A model generated the notes under the pieces. The model searched no databases. It worked only from the letters and a program-made list of their open reading frames with translations, and was not told the origin of the DNA. From positions 62,001 through 126,000 of the forward strand of contig NZ_CP012257.1 in NCBI RefSeq assembly GCF_001277175.1: a DNA stretch of 64,000 nucleotides. Reading direction: 5' to 3'. The stretch comes from Cronobacter universalis NCTC 9529 (GTDB taxonomy: Bacteria > Pseudomonadota > Gammaproteobacteria > Enterobacterales > Enterobacteriaceae). Shown piece by piece: positions 16,922 through 26,424 of this stretch (position 1 is its first letter; the number at the start of each line of letters is the position of its first letter). The translations under genes and the position numbers were made by a program.

Positions 16922-17349
16922 GCCAGGTGAAATATACGTTATCAGAAGGGACGCTGACGCTGCCGGAAGCCGTGCAGGATCGCAGCATGACGATATTGAC
17001 GCTGCCGAAAGCGCGCGCCTCTCTGGTGCTGACCCGCGCGTGGGACGTCAAGCCTGGCGAAGAAGAAGCGTACCTGAAAGGCCAGGTCGCCAAACTTAAA
17101 CGCGACATGAAAAAGTTTTCTGGCGGCGAAGTGATTAACACTCAGCTGGGCGGCAGGCCTGCGCAGGAGGTGGCGTTGCGTTTTGATAATCACAGCGTGA
17201 CCGTTTACGAGCAGTTAATCGCGACGATGCTTGACGATCACCTGCTGGTGATGGCGATGAGCCGCAACGCGCCCTTTGATGAAGACGCGCTGGCGGTATG
17301 GGAGTCCATTAAAGCGGGTCTCGAATTTACGCCGGGAGAGGGAGCGTAA
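16918..17349 (+). CDS. Eag-type T6SS effector chaperone (DcrB/DUF1795)
   Basis: A 143-residue cytoplasmic protein of the DcrB/DUF1795 family, known as Eag chaperones, which shield the N-terminal membrane helices of prePAAR effectors and load them on VgrG. YTLSEGTLTLPEAVQDRSMTILTL at the start is the family signature. It overlaps vgrG2 by 4 bases and ends 2 bases before the rhs2 GTG, which carries the matching prePAAR motif and helices. The three genes are surely one operon. Confidence 0.88.
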   Translation: MSQVKYTLSEGTLTLPEAVQDRSMTILTLPKARASLVLTRAWDVKPGEEEAYLKGQVAKLKRDMKKFSGGEVINTQLGGRPAQEVALRFDNHSVTVYEQLIATMLDDHLLVMAMSRNAPFDEDALAVWESIKAGLEFTPGEGA

Positions 17350-17351
17350 GC

Positions 17352-20300
17352 GTGTCCGAACTGTTAGCTGCCCGTATTCACGATCCGCTGGTTCACAGCT
17401 CTCTGATTGCCGATGTGGTTAGCGGCGTGGTGGAGGGGGCCATCTGTCTCGCCGCGCTGGCAGGGGGCATGGCCCTCATGTCGAACCCGTTTACCGCTGT
17501 GATAGGCGTGGCGGTTATTGGTGTCGCCTATGCGACCGACTGGCCGGAAAAGATCGGTGATTTTGTCGGTAAGGGCGTTGACGCCATCAGCAACTTCTTT
17601 GGCGGGGGCGGCCCGCCCGATGCAACTATCAGCAGCGGTTCTCCCAACGTTTTCATTATGCGCAAAGCGGCAGCGCGCGCGGCGGGTACCGTCGATCATA
17701 ACTATCTCAACAACCCCGTTCCGCAAGAGAGCTTTTTCGACGCCGCTAAAAAGATGGCGGTGGGCATGGCTATCGATATTCTTGAGCTGACGCAGATTAG
17801 TATGCCCACCATGGATGAGATATGGGCGGGAACGAAAGCCGTCGCTAAAAACAGCGGAAGCACCATCAAAAACTTCGCGACCGGCGTCTGGGATAACCTC
17901 ACCCAGCCGGTGGTCGAGGGCGCCAGCCCTTACGCCGAAGCTGCGCCGGGCGATACCGTCGACTGCACTAAAGGGCATATGGCCACCGGCACCAACTTTC
18001 TGGCGGAAGGCTCGAAAAAAGTGCTGATCAACGGGCAGCCAGCGAGCCGCAACGGCGACCGCAGCACCTGCGAAGCCAAAGTCCAGGTACTGGAAAACTC
18101 GCGGGTGTACATCGGCGGCGAGAGCATCGTGGTGCGCGATATCCGCAGCGGTAAGAATTTCTGGGCGCGGCTTATCGGTAACGCCATCGGCAGCCTTGGG
18201 CCGGGAATATTGCGCAATCTCAGCAAAGGGTTATTCAGGGCGATATTCAACCGTCGCATGGGCAAGATGTTCTGCTGCCAGCTTCTTTCTGATTTCACCA
18301 TGGGACTGACGACGATCGCCCTGCTTCAGGCGGGACGCATTGGCAGCGAATCGCGCCAGACGCAGCACCCGGTGGATATCGCCAGCGGCGCGAAAATCCT
18401 CGCGGGCGGCGAAGACCGCGATTTCACGCTGGAAGACCGCATTCCGCTTATCTGGCAGCGTGTCTACAACAGCCGCAATCTGGCGACCGGTATGCTCGGC
18501 GCCGGCTGGCTGCTGCCGTTTGAGACCCGCTTCTTCCGCCTTGAGAACAACGAATTTATCTGGCGCGATATGTCCGGCCGCGATCTGGGCCTGGGCGAGC
18601 TGACCCCCGGCGACGTGGTGGATTATCTCGAAGACGGCGTTACGCTCTATTACACCGTCAGCGGCACGCTGATGCTCCAGATGACGAGCGGCGAATACCA
18701 CGTCTACGAACCGGACCCGACGCGTCCGGGCGAGTGGCGGCTGTTCCGCATCTACGATCGTCACGAGAACTGCCAGTACTACAGCTGGGATGAACACGGC
18801 AGGCTGGCGCGGATTTCCGGCGACAACGAAGCGCTGGATGTCGAACTCGCGTATGAGAAAACGCATGGCCGTCTCGCCAGCGTGCATCAGGTATGCAACG
18901 GCGAGCGCCGCCTGCTGGTGACTTACGGCTATAACGAACATGGCCAGTTGACCGACGTGACCGACGCGGACGGCATCGTCACGCGCCGCTTCGGCTGGGA
19001 TCGCGCCAGCGACATGATGGGCTGGCACAGCTACTCCACTAACCTGAGCGTGCATTATCAGTGGCAGCCCGCCGCCGATGCGCCCAACTGGCGCGTGTGC
19101 GGTTATCAGGTGCTGGACGACCAGGACAATGTGCTGGAGCGCTGGCGCATTGATGCCGACGAGGCGAAACGCTGCGCCACGGTAAGCTGCGACGCGGGTT
19201 TCTTGACGCGCCACTGCTGGGATTTCCTCTACCGCATCACGGAATACACCGACCGCCACGGCGGCGTGTGGCGCTACGAGTGGGCGGATTATGCCGAGCT
19301 GCTGACCGCGGCCACCACGCCGGACGGCAGCCGCTGGGTATACGGCTACGACGAGCACGGCAACCTGACGGAAGTGCGTGACCCGCTCGGCCACAGCACG
19401 TTCACCACATGGCACCCGGCGTTCGCCTTCCCGGTGAAGGAAGTGCTGCCGGACGGCGCCACCTGGCAGTATGAATACAACCCGCGCGGCGATGTGGTCG
19501 CGCTCACCGACCCGAAAGGCGGCGTGACGCGCTTTGAGTGGAACGAGCAGGGCGACCTGGTTCAGCAGACCGACGCGCTGAACAACACGCACCGGTTCTG
19601 GTGGAACGAGCGCGGGCAACTGGTGCGCGACGAGGACTGCTCCGGCAACCAGAGCCACCGGCTTTATGACGACGCGGGGCGACCGCTCAGCGCCAGCGAC
19701 GCCGAAGGCAACACCGACCGCTGGACGCTGACTGCGGCGGGGCGTCTGCGCACCTGGCGGCGGGCGGACGGCCGCGAGACGCACTATGAATATGACAGGG
19801 CCGGGCTGCTGTGCGGGCAGGATGACGACGGGCTGCGCGAGCGCAAAGTCACGCGTAACGCGCGCGGTCAGGTGGTGAGCGCCGCCGACCCGGCGGGCCA
19901 TCTGACGCGCCTGCGCTATGACCGCTTCGGCCGTCTGACGACGCTGGTGAACCCGAACCGCGAGAGCTGGCGGTTTGAGTATGACGCCGCAGGCCGCCTG
20001 ACGGGCCAGCGGGATTACGCGGGCCGCCTGACGGAGTACCGCCACGACGCGCTGGGGCAGGTGACGGAGGTGATTCGCCATCCGCTGCCGGGCAGCGCGG
20101 ACGCGCCGCTTGTGACTGCCTTTGAATATGACGTGCTGGGCCGCCTCACCGCCCGGGAAACCGCAGAGCACCGCACCGAGTACCGCCACAACACGCTGTC
20201 GCTGGAAATCCGGCGAGCCACGCGCGCCGAATGGCGTCAGGCGCTGCTGGAAGAGCGCGAGCCTGAGTGGGATGCCGTGCTGGTCTTCACCCGCAACGCG

Positions 20301-21920
20301 GCGGGCGAGCTGGTGAGCGAGGAGAACCACGGCGGGAAGTTCGGGTATGAGTACGACGCCCTCGGTAATCTCAGCAGCACAACATTCCCGGATGGCCGGG
20401 AGCTCGCCACCCTGCGCTACGGCACCGGCCACCTGCTGGAGATGCAGCTGCGCCACGGCGGGGCGACACATACGCTGGCGGCGTACGGCCGCGACCGCCT
20501 GCACCGGGAAATCTCCCGCAGCCAGGGCGTGCTCTCACAGGAAACGCGTTACGACGCCGCCGGACGCGTCACGCAGCGCACGGTGCTGGACGCGCGCCGC
20601 GAGCTGGTGTTTGAGCGCCGCTACCGGTGGGACCGCACCGACCAGATAGTCCAGCAGATACACACCGATGCGACTCCGGCGACGCCGGGCGAAAAATACA
20701 GCCAGTACCTGTGGGGCTACGATGCCGCAGGCCAGGTCACGAAAGCCGTCGAACCGCAGAAGGAAGAGCGTTTCTTCTGGGACGCCGCGGGCAACCGCAC
20801 GGAGGAGCACCGCAACCCGGTGTGGCACAACCTGCTGCTGCGCCTCGACGGGCTGAAGCTCGATTACGACGGGTTCGGCAGGCTCACGCGCCGTCAGGAT
20901 AAAAGCGGCGTTATCCAGCACTTTGCCTATGACGATGAGCAGCGGGTGAAGGAAATCCGGTTTGAGGGGAACGCAGAGTTCCGCCGTGTGGAGTACCGCT
21001 ATGACCCGCTGGGCCGCAGGACGCATAAGGTTCTGTGGCGTTATAACGACCGGCAGCCGGAAACCATCCGCTTCGGCTGGCAGGGCCTGCAACTGGCCGG
21101 CGAACAGAGCGACCGCGAGCCGGACCACTACGTTCAGTACGTCTACACCGAAGGCAGCTACGAGCCGCTGGCGCGCATCGACAGTGTTTTCGACGACTGC
21201 GAGATTTACTGGTACCACACCGAGCTCAACGGCCTGCCGGAGCGGGTGACGGACGCGGACGGCCAGACCGTCTGGCGGGGGCATTTCAGCACCTGGGGCG
21301 AAACCGAGCGCGAACTCAGCGTACCGCAGTGGCAGGTGCCGCAGAACCTGCGCTTCCAGGGCCAGTACCTCGACCGCGAAAGTGGCCTGCACTACAACCT
21401 GTTCCGCTATTACGACCCGGTTGCGGGGCGTTACACCCAGATGGACCCGATTGGGTTAGCGGGCGGGATTAATACCTACAGCTATGTGGGTGATCCGCTG
21501 ACGTGGGTGGATCCATTGGGGTTGATGTGTGAAACAACTTCTAAAAAATGGATTCAGGCATTCGAGAGAGAACATGGGGATGCTGGTATTCATGGTCTTC
21601 GAAGACATGGGGCTGGTACTACATTGGAACAGCAAAAATATAGGGCTACTACGGGTTATACACCTGATGCTGTGCCTGGGCGTCCTGTGGATGCTACACG
21701 ATTCCTTACGTATCAAGACCATCAGCAAGCAATTGAGAGAGCATTAAAAGAGTATGATCCTAAAATTCATACGAATGGCAAAGTAGATTTTGATATGCCC
21801 CAGACTGTAGCTGAAGGTTATAAGATGGGTGGTGAGGAATATTTTAGCACAAGGAGAGTTCGTGCAAGTTTTAATACGAAGACAGGGAAAATGTATAGTA
21901 TATTTGGAATTGCGGAGTAA
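17352..21920 (+). CDS. PAAR-containing Rhs toxin 2 with RNase A-like tip
   Basis: A 1522-residue T6SS effector. It has a prePAAR motif (AARIHDPLVHS, residues ~6-16), two membrane helices at ~20-62, a PAAR domain at ~190-270, another hydrophobic segment at ~300-325, then the YD-repeat cocoon ending at DPLGL, residues 1387-1391. The 131-residue AT-rich tip has HGLRRHG, a RFLTYQDHQQAIERAL stretch and a C-terminal RVRASFNTKTGKMYSIFGIAE. That pattern resembles RNase A-like CdiA/Rhs tips, so a tRNA or RNA nuclease is possible, with moderate confidence. GTG 17352 has AGGGAG 7 bases upstream. An antisense open frame of 757 codons is a shadow of the GC-rich core. Confidence 0.93.
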   Translation: MSELLAARIHDPLVHSSLIADVVSGVVEGAICLAALAGGMALMSNPFTAVIGVAVIGVAYATDWPEKIGDFVGKGVDAISNFFGGGGPPDATISSGSPNVFIMRKAAARAAGTVDHNYLNNPVPQESFFDAAKKMAVGMAIDILELTQISMPTMDEIWAGTKAVAKNSGSTIKNFATGVWDNLTQPVVEGASPYAEAAPGDTVDCTKGHMATGTNFLAEGSKKVLINGQPASRNGDRSTCEAKVQVLENSRVYIGGESIVVRDIRSGKNFWARLIGNAIGSLGPGILRNLSKGLFRAIFNRRMGKMFCCQLLSDFTMGLTTIALLQAGRIGSESRQTQHPVDIASGAKILAGGEDRDFTLEDRIPLIWQRVYNSRNLATGMLGAGWLLPFETRFFRLENNEFIWRDMSGRDLGLGELTPGDVVDYLEDGVTLYYTVSGTLMLQMTSGEYHVYEPDPTRPGEWRLFRIYDRHENCQYYSWDEHGRLARISGDNEALDVELAYEKTHGRLASVHQVCNGERRLLVTYGYNEHGQLTDVTDADGIVTRRFGWDRASDMMGWHSYSTNLSVHYQWQPAADAPNWRVCGYQVLDDQDNVLERWRIDADEAKRCATVSCDAGFLTRHCWDFLYRITEYTDRHGGVWRYEWADYAELLTAATTPDGSRWVYGYDEHGNLTEVRDPLGHSTFTTWHPAFAFPVKEVLPDGATWQYEYNPRGDVVALTDPKGGVTRFEWNEQGDLVQQTDALNNTHRFWWNERGQLVRDEDCSGNQSHRLYDDAGRPLSASDAEGNTDRWTLTAAGRLRTWRRADGRETHYEYDRAGLLCGQDDDGLRERKVTRNARGQVVSAADPAGHLTRLRYDRFGRLTTLVNPNRESWRFEYDAAGRLTGQRDYAGRLTEYRHDALGQVTEVIRHPLPGSADAPLVTAFEYDVLGRLTARETAEHRTEYRHNTLSLEIRRATRAEWRQALLEEREPEWDAVLVFTRNAAGELVSEENHGGKFGYEYDALGNLSSTTFPDGRELATLRYGTGHLLEMQLRHGGATHTLAAYGRDRLHREISRSQGVLSQETRYDAAGRVTQRTVLDARRELVFERRYRWDRTDQIVQQIHTDATPATPGEKYSQYLWGYDAAGQVTKAVEPQKEERFFWDAAGNRTEEHRNPVWHNLLLRLDGLKLDYDGFGRLTRRQDKSGVIQHFAYDDEQRVKEIRFEGNAEFRRVEYRYDPLGRRTHKVLWRYNDRQPETIRFGWQGLQLAGEQSDREPDHYVQYVYTEGSYEPLARIDSVFDDCEIYWYHTELNGLPERVTDADGQTVWRGHFSTWGETERELSVPQWQVPQNLRFQGQYLDRESGLHYNLFRYYDPVAGRYTQMDPIGLAGGINTYSYVGDPLTWVDPLGLMCETTSKKWIQAFEREHGDAGIHGLRRHGAGTTLEQQKYRATTGYTPDAVPGRPVDATRFLTYQDHQQAIERALKEYDPKIHTNGKVDFDMPQTVAEGYKMGGEEYFSTRRVRASFNTKTGKMYSIFGIAE

Positions 21921-21922
21921 AT

Positions 21923-22318
21923 ATGAAAAAAATTAGCAATAGTTACGTTTCAATGGTTTGGCAGTCGCTTGCTGAAGACCCCAATATGGATAGCTCTTTT
22001 ATAGGGTTGAACCTATCTAATGAAGAAAGCTTGGATTTAGTATTAAAAGGCTTAATAAAGCCATCATATGATAATCTTCCACCCTTTATTAAGGATAGAT
22101 GCAAAAATAGCTTTGCATATGCAATAAGCTTTTATGATGAAAAGCAACTCAAGCGTCTTTATGAGTCAGCGATCCCAGTATTTGATCCACCAAGTAAAAT
22201 TAGTATGAGGGAGTTCTATATTATTGTTTGGGATATTCTTTTTCCTGGGGAGGATTTCATGATAAATAACCCTGATGATTATATTGAAGTGGCTTTTGGT
22301 GATTTGTATAAGAAATAG
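21923..22318 (+). CDS. Immunity protein for the Rhs2 tip
   Basis: A 131-residue cytoplasmic, AT-rich protein starting 2 bases after the rhs2 stop, with GGAG 5 bases upstream of its ATG. Family not recognised; largely helical with acidic C-terminus (NNPDDYIEVAFGDLYKK). Its role as antidote to the RNase A-like tip is inferred from adjacency. A strong hairpin terminator follows. Confidence 0.75.
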   Translation: MKKISNSYVSMVWQSLAEDPNMDSSFIGLNLSNEESLDLVLKGLIKPSYDNLPPFIKDRCKNSFAYAISFYDEKQLKRLYESAIPVFDPPSKISMREFYIIVWDILFPGEDFMINNPDDYIEVAFGDLYKK

Positions 22319-22377
22319 TTTTAGAAGAAGATGATAGTAATATAATAACCTATTATATCGACGCAATCATTAACTGT

Positions 22378-22412
22378 AATCATCAAGAGCTTTGCTCTTG
22401 ATGATTTTCATG
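22378..22412 (+). terminator. Terminator of the vgrG2-eag-rhs2-immunity operon
   Basis: A 13-bp perfect stem, AATCATCAAGAGC and GCTCTTGATGATT, with a 3-base loop, followed by TTCATGTTT. It isolates the operon from the displaced rhs DNA that begins about 40 bases later. Confidence 0.8.
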
Positions 22413-22445
22413 TTTAATTTTATTAACAATAAAAAAATAAGAAAC

Positions 22446-23881
22446 TGCGCGAGCGTAAGGTGACGCGCCACGCGCCACGCGCGCCGAATGGCGTCAGGCG
22501 CTGCTGGAAGAGCGCGAGCCTGAGTGGGACGCCGTGCTGGTCTTCACCCGTAACGCCGCGGGCGAGCTGGTGAGCGAGCGCCGCTACCGGTGGGACCGCA
22601 CCGACCAGATAGTCCAGCAGATACACACCGATGCGACTCCGGCGACGCCGGGCGAAAAATACAGCCAGTACCTGTGGGGCTACGATGCCGCGGGCCAGGT
22701 CACGAAAGCCGTCGAACCGCAGAAGGAAGAACGCTTTTTCTGGGACCCGGCAGGTAACCGCACTGAGGAGCACCGCAACCCGGTGTGGCATAACCTGCTG
22801 CTGCGCCTCGACGGACTGAAGCTGGATTATGACGGGTTCGGGCGGCTGATTCAGCGACGGGACAAATCCGGCGTTATCCAGCATTTTGCCTATGACGATG
22901 AGCAGCGGGTAAAAGAAATCACCTTCACCGGTCATGCGGAATACAGAAAAGTGGAGTACCGCTACGACCCGCTGGGCCGCAGGACGCATAAGGTTCTGTG
23001 GCGTTATAACGACCGGCAGCCGGAAACCATCCGCTTCGGCTGGCAGGGCCTGCAACTGGCCGGCGAACAGAGCGACCGCGAGCCGGACCACTACGTTCAG
23101 TACGTCTACACCGAAGGCAGCTACGAGCCGCTGGCGCGCATCGACAGTGTTTTCGACGACTGCGAGATTTACTGGTACCACACCGAGCTCAACGGCCTGC
23201 CGGAGCGGGTGACGGACGCGGACGGCCAGACCGTCTGGCGGGGGCATTTCAGCACCTAGGGCGAAACCGAGCGCGAACTCAGCGTACCGCAGTGGCAGGT
23301 GCCGCAGAACCTGCGCTTCCAGGGCCAGTACCTCGACCGTGAAAGCGGACTTCACTACAACCTTTTCCGCTATTACGACCCGGTCGCCGGGCGTTACACC
23401 CAGATGGACCCGATTGGGTTAGCGGGCGGGATGAATACCTACAGTTATGTGGGTGATCCGCTTACAGGTATTGATCCTTTCGGACTCGCGCCTTGTCCAG
23501 TCAGAGAGGTTAATGGCGCAAAAATATATGGCAAAGGGCAAGTTGATAAAACACCTGGCCATAATCAGTTTTCAGAAGTTATCGCTAATAAATTAGCAAT
23601 GAGTGGTAAGTTTAAATAGATCATACAGTTTTGCTCATGGTCCTGGTGTTTCAGGAAGAAGGCCTGATATTATGGCTATTGATATTAATGGGAAAACACA
23701 TTCTATTGAACTCGCTTCAAAAACAGATATGGGCAAGAAATTGCCAACATTAACAACACGAAACCAAACTGCAATGAGTAACCTACCCGGTTCACAGCAG
23801 GGTGAGATCATTGTTTTTAAACATCAATATGATGCTTATCACATAAAATCCGTGCTGGATGATTTAATTGATAGTATATAG
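22446..23881 (+). pseudogene. Displaced rhs2-type 3' end with broken REase-like toxin tip
   Basis: A patchwork of rhs2 core ending in a different tip. It starts with a LRERKVTR scrap, jumps out of frame to the RAEWRQALLEEREPEW region, then has an in-frame 294-bp deletion at a GAGCTGGTG..GAG direct repeat relative to rhs2. A TAG at 23257-23259 replaces the Trp codon of FSTWGE. The core ends at DPFGL. The tip continues [20 protein letters not shown], has an extra T at 23617 that shifts the frame, and resumes as RSYSFAHGPGVSGRRPDI...DINGKTHSIELASKTD. That D-x-IExxSK pattern fits a PD-(D/E)XK nuclease. It cannot make a working toxin as written. Confidence 0.85.
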
Positions 23882-23889
23882 GAGATAGT

Positions 23890-24680
23890 ATGACTTTTGG
23901 CGTGTCTATTTATGGTACAAATGAAGTTACTCCTGTTGATGCTTTTAATGAAAGCTCTCGCTTTTTTAAGTTTATTAAGATGACTCCAAATGCTCAGGGT
24001 TATTACGCTTTTTGCAAAACCTCTGGAGACGAAGACATTGACTTTATCGAGGCTGATTTAGAACATCTGAAAATTGCTTTAGATAAAGGGGAAGCAAAAG
24101 ATTTTAGAATATATCATGAAAGTAATAAAGATGGACCATGGAAGGCAGCATTTGGTTTCTCAACCAAAGAATTTGGTGGCTTTTTTCATATCGATATCCA
24201 ATATGAGGGTAACGATTTTAAGTCACTAATTTTATTTTTGGAAGAGTTCTTCGCAAATAATATTGCGGCTTATGCTATTGGTTATAAATGCAGTGATGTA
24301 TATGACGCATATTATTATGCTGCCGGGGAAAATATGGTCAAGATTTTCCCTTGGGAAAATGCACTGGCTTTTAATAAAGAAACTGATGGTAGATTTAAAG
24401 GTGAAGCTCGATTTAATTCTACTATGCTAAGACTGGTTTATCCTTTAAACATAATTAATTCTTTTCATCTAAAAATTAAAGTAGGTGAGTTAACTTTATC
24501 AGAAATCATTTCAAAGAATTCATGGGGTGAATTAAAAAAATCGATGGTGCCGATGAGCGATGGTTATGGACTGTGCCAGAAGAGCTATTAGAACAAATAA
24601 ATAACGAGCTTGGCTCTCAGGGGGTGCTAATTTCTTGGAAGAAATACGCACCTAAAAAAATTAAAATGTTACCCAGATAG
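23890..24680 (+). pseudogene. Frameshifted immunity gene of the REase-like tip
   Basis: AGGAGA precedes ATG 23890, 8 bases after the toxin tip stop. Reading straight gives 233 codons to a stop at 24591. A run of seven A at 24534-24540 seems to have lost one base: adding one A gives GELKKIDGADERWLWTVPEELLEQ and a sensible tail to TAG at 24678-24680. The tail after the shift is far more protein-like than the read-through end. The shortened protein may keep some function. The family is not assigned with certainty. Sequencing error in the A run is the main alternative. Confidence 0.75.
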
Positions 24681-24715
24681 AAATTATTAATTAATTTCTT
24701 TATTATAAGCATTCA

Positions 24716-24736
24716 GGGCGGACTCTCCGCCTTATT
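24716..24736 (+). terminator. Weak terminator-like hairpin
   Basis: GGCGGA and TCCGCC form a 6-bp stem with a 3-base loop followed by TTATTCT, shortly after the frameshifted immunity gene. Confidence 0.45.
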
Positions 24737-24910
24737 CTGCATATAGAATGAAAGGATAGGAATAGACTTATGTTTTAATAATAGTTCAGGAATTAATCTT
24801 ACGAAGATGCATAATCTAATATCAATTCACCTAAAAAGCTAGTTAATATTATTAAATAAATATCTAAATATTATATAAGTATTATGATTGCTATTTATTT
24901 TTATAATATC

Positions 24911-25046
24911 CATTCGGTAGTCATCCATGGGACGAAAAAAATATTAAGCATTTTCATATTTCGATATGGATCGCGCTGGTGGTGCTTTAAATAATCATAA
25001 AGACCATAGTCTATGGTCAAGGATATTTAGTAAAGGATATTCGTAG
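24911..25046 (+). pseudogene. Remnant of a toxin tip C-terminus
   Basis: One frame gives SHPWDEKNIKHFHI and a neighbouring frame continues DMDRAGGALNNHKDHSLW and SRIFSKGYS to TAG at 25044-25046, as if one base was gained or lost near 24958. The TAG shares its G with the GTG start of the next gene, just as intact rhs tips abut their immunity genes. I read it as the last ~45 codons of a deleted rhs tip. Its family cannot be told. No core DNA is left before it; 24737-24910 is AT-rich with nothing recognisable. Confidence 0.55.
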
Positions 25047-25567
25047 TGAATAAGGAATATACATTAGAACCAATTGACTTTTTATTCTCAGAACAATTTT
25101 TCAAAGGTGTTGATGAACAAAATTTGAGTGATTTTTTACTTGTTAAAAGGAGGGAAGATGCGTTTTTGTTCGCTTTTGAACAAAACCTTCCATCCGGATA
25201 TAAAATTTGGCAAGATGTCTTGTCTGAATACGAAAAAAAGTTACGTGCCAATAGCTTATTTTCAAGTGCACAAAGTTTTGTCTCTGCTGAACTAGAAAAT
25301 CGCCAAAAGCAAAATTCTTCTCTACTTTTGGAATATCGGAAAAAGAAGATTAAAAATATAAACTCTGAATATGATGATTTTTTATTTTCGGAAGCCAGGC
25401 AAGATGCATTTTCTGTTTTAGCTCTTGTTTGTATCAATCGATATCTTGATAATGAAATAAAAGATGATTTTTTTGAGAGAGTATATGGCCTTTATAAGAG
25501 CGGCGGCTGGGTATGTGGTATGAAAAAAGAACGCTTTTTGTTATTTAATCCTAATTTAACAATATGA
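25046..25567 (+). CDS. Orphan immunity-like protein, paralogue of the next gene
   Basis: A 173-residue cytoplasmic protein, GTG start with AAAGGA 8 bases upstream. It ends YGLYKSGGWVCGMKKERFLLFNPNLTI, very like the end of the next protein (YEIFKAGAMPCGVKKNKDIVVFNPAVLK), so the two are paralogues. A long charged helical middle (LENRQKQNSSLLLEYRKKKIKNI) is also shared in style. It follows a toxin tail remnant, hence immunity by context. Family not recognised. Confidence 0.65.
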   Translation: MNKEYTLEPIDFLFSEQFFKGVDEQNLSDFLLVKRREDAFLFAFEQNLPSGYKIWQDVLSEYEKKLRANSLFSSAQSFVSAELENRQKQNSSLLLEYRKKKIKNINSEYDDFLFSEARQDAFSVLALVCINRYLDNEIKDDFFERVYGLYKSGGWVCGMKKERFLLFNPNLTI

Positions 25568-25744
25568 AACATATTGATGCCTGTATATTTTTTGAATCAC
25601 TTAAAGTAACTATAAATTAACTTTCTTAGCTTATAGCTTATCAAAGAGCGTAATGGTCTTTGCATTATTTCCCTGCGTTAAGGTAAAGGACGACCTATCA
25701 CAATTTAATTCAGAGCGAAGGTTTAATTTAACACTGGAGTGATT

Positions 25745-26287
25745 ATGCAAGTTTTTGTGGATGTTTACATGGAACCTATGCTGCTTTCCCGCAAGCCTGA
25801 GCTTCTTGCTGGAAGCAATGGAAATGTATTAAACCTAGAAAATATTAATGATAAGAAGTTGGCTTTGCATCTTATTTTTGATCAACAATTGCCTGAACAA
25901 TATTTGGTATGGACTGATTTTTTTGCTGAGGTTACTTCCGAATTATTTTTAAACCCTCTTTATAAAGAATCGCAAGAAGCTATTAAAAAGCAAATGATGA
26001 TTTCAAAAGGGGATGCTTTAAAAGAAAATATCAGAAAGCGTAAAGCATATCTTTTAAAGAAGAAGATGGGTCTTGCGGAAAATAAAAAATATGAGGATTT
26101 TATAAGCGAAGTTAGCGATGAGGTTATATATATGTTGAGTATGGTTTCAACTCAGCGATATATTAATGGAATTGTGCCGGGATCACCTCTTGAAGAAATA
26201 TATGAGATATTTAAAGCGGGGGCTATGCCTTGTGGTGTGAAAAAAAATAAAGACATTGTAGTATTCAATCCTGCTGTTTTAAAGTGA
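25745..26287 (+). CDS. Orphan immunity-like protein, paralogue of the previous gene
   Basis: A 180-residue cytoplasmic protein. ATG 25745 has TGGAG 6 bases upstream and is preferred to the GTG six bases before. It shares with the preceding gene the C-terminal pattern of a Gly, then CG(M/V)KK and FNP, and a lysine-rich central helix (ENIRKRKAYLLKKKMGL). Probably a second immunity allele against variants of the same toxin tip. No toxin is next to it. Family not recognised. Confidence 0.65.
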   Translation: MQVFVDVYMEPMLLSRKPELLAGSNGNVLNLENINDKKLALHLIFDQQLPEQYLVWTDFFAEVTSELFLNPLYKESQEAIKKQMMISKGDALKENIRKRKAYLLKKKMGLAENKKYEDFISEVSDEVIYMLSMVSTQRYINGIVPGSPLEEIYEIFKAGAMPCGVKKNKDIVVFNPAVLK

Positions 26288-26305
26288 CTTTAATTTCTTT
26301 ATATT

Positions 26306-26339
26306 AAATGCATCGCCTATCCAAGGCAATGCATTTTTT
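26306..26339 (+). terminator. Rho-independent terminator
   Basis: AATGCAT(C)GCCT pairs with AGGC(A)ATGCATT, and T residues follow. It ends the tandem immunity pair. Confidence 0.8.
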
Positions 26340-26424
26340 ATAATGTTAGTTCTGTGATGTTATATTTTCAACAAAGTGTTCTTTAGTTGGAATTATTAAT
26401 TCTACTTTTGTAAAGGGAATTTAT

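Noticed and set aside
18231..20504. A 757-codon open frame on the minus strand inside rhs2
   Set aside because: It is an antisense shadow of GC-rich rhs core with third-position bias. The plus-strand frame has clear YD repeats, and the shadow protein is rich in Arg, Ala and Val without any domain.
25002..25018. GACCATAGTCTATGGTC palindrome as an operator of the 25046 gene
   Set aside because: It falls inside the toxin-tail remnant frame (KDHSLWS), so it may be coincidence of coding sequence. No second copy was seen.
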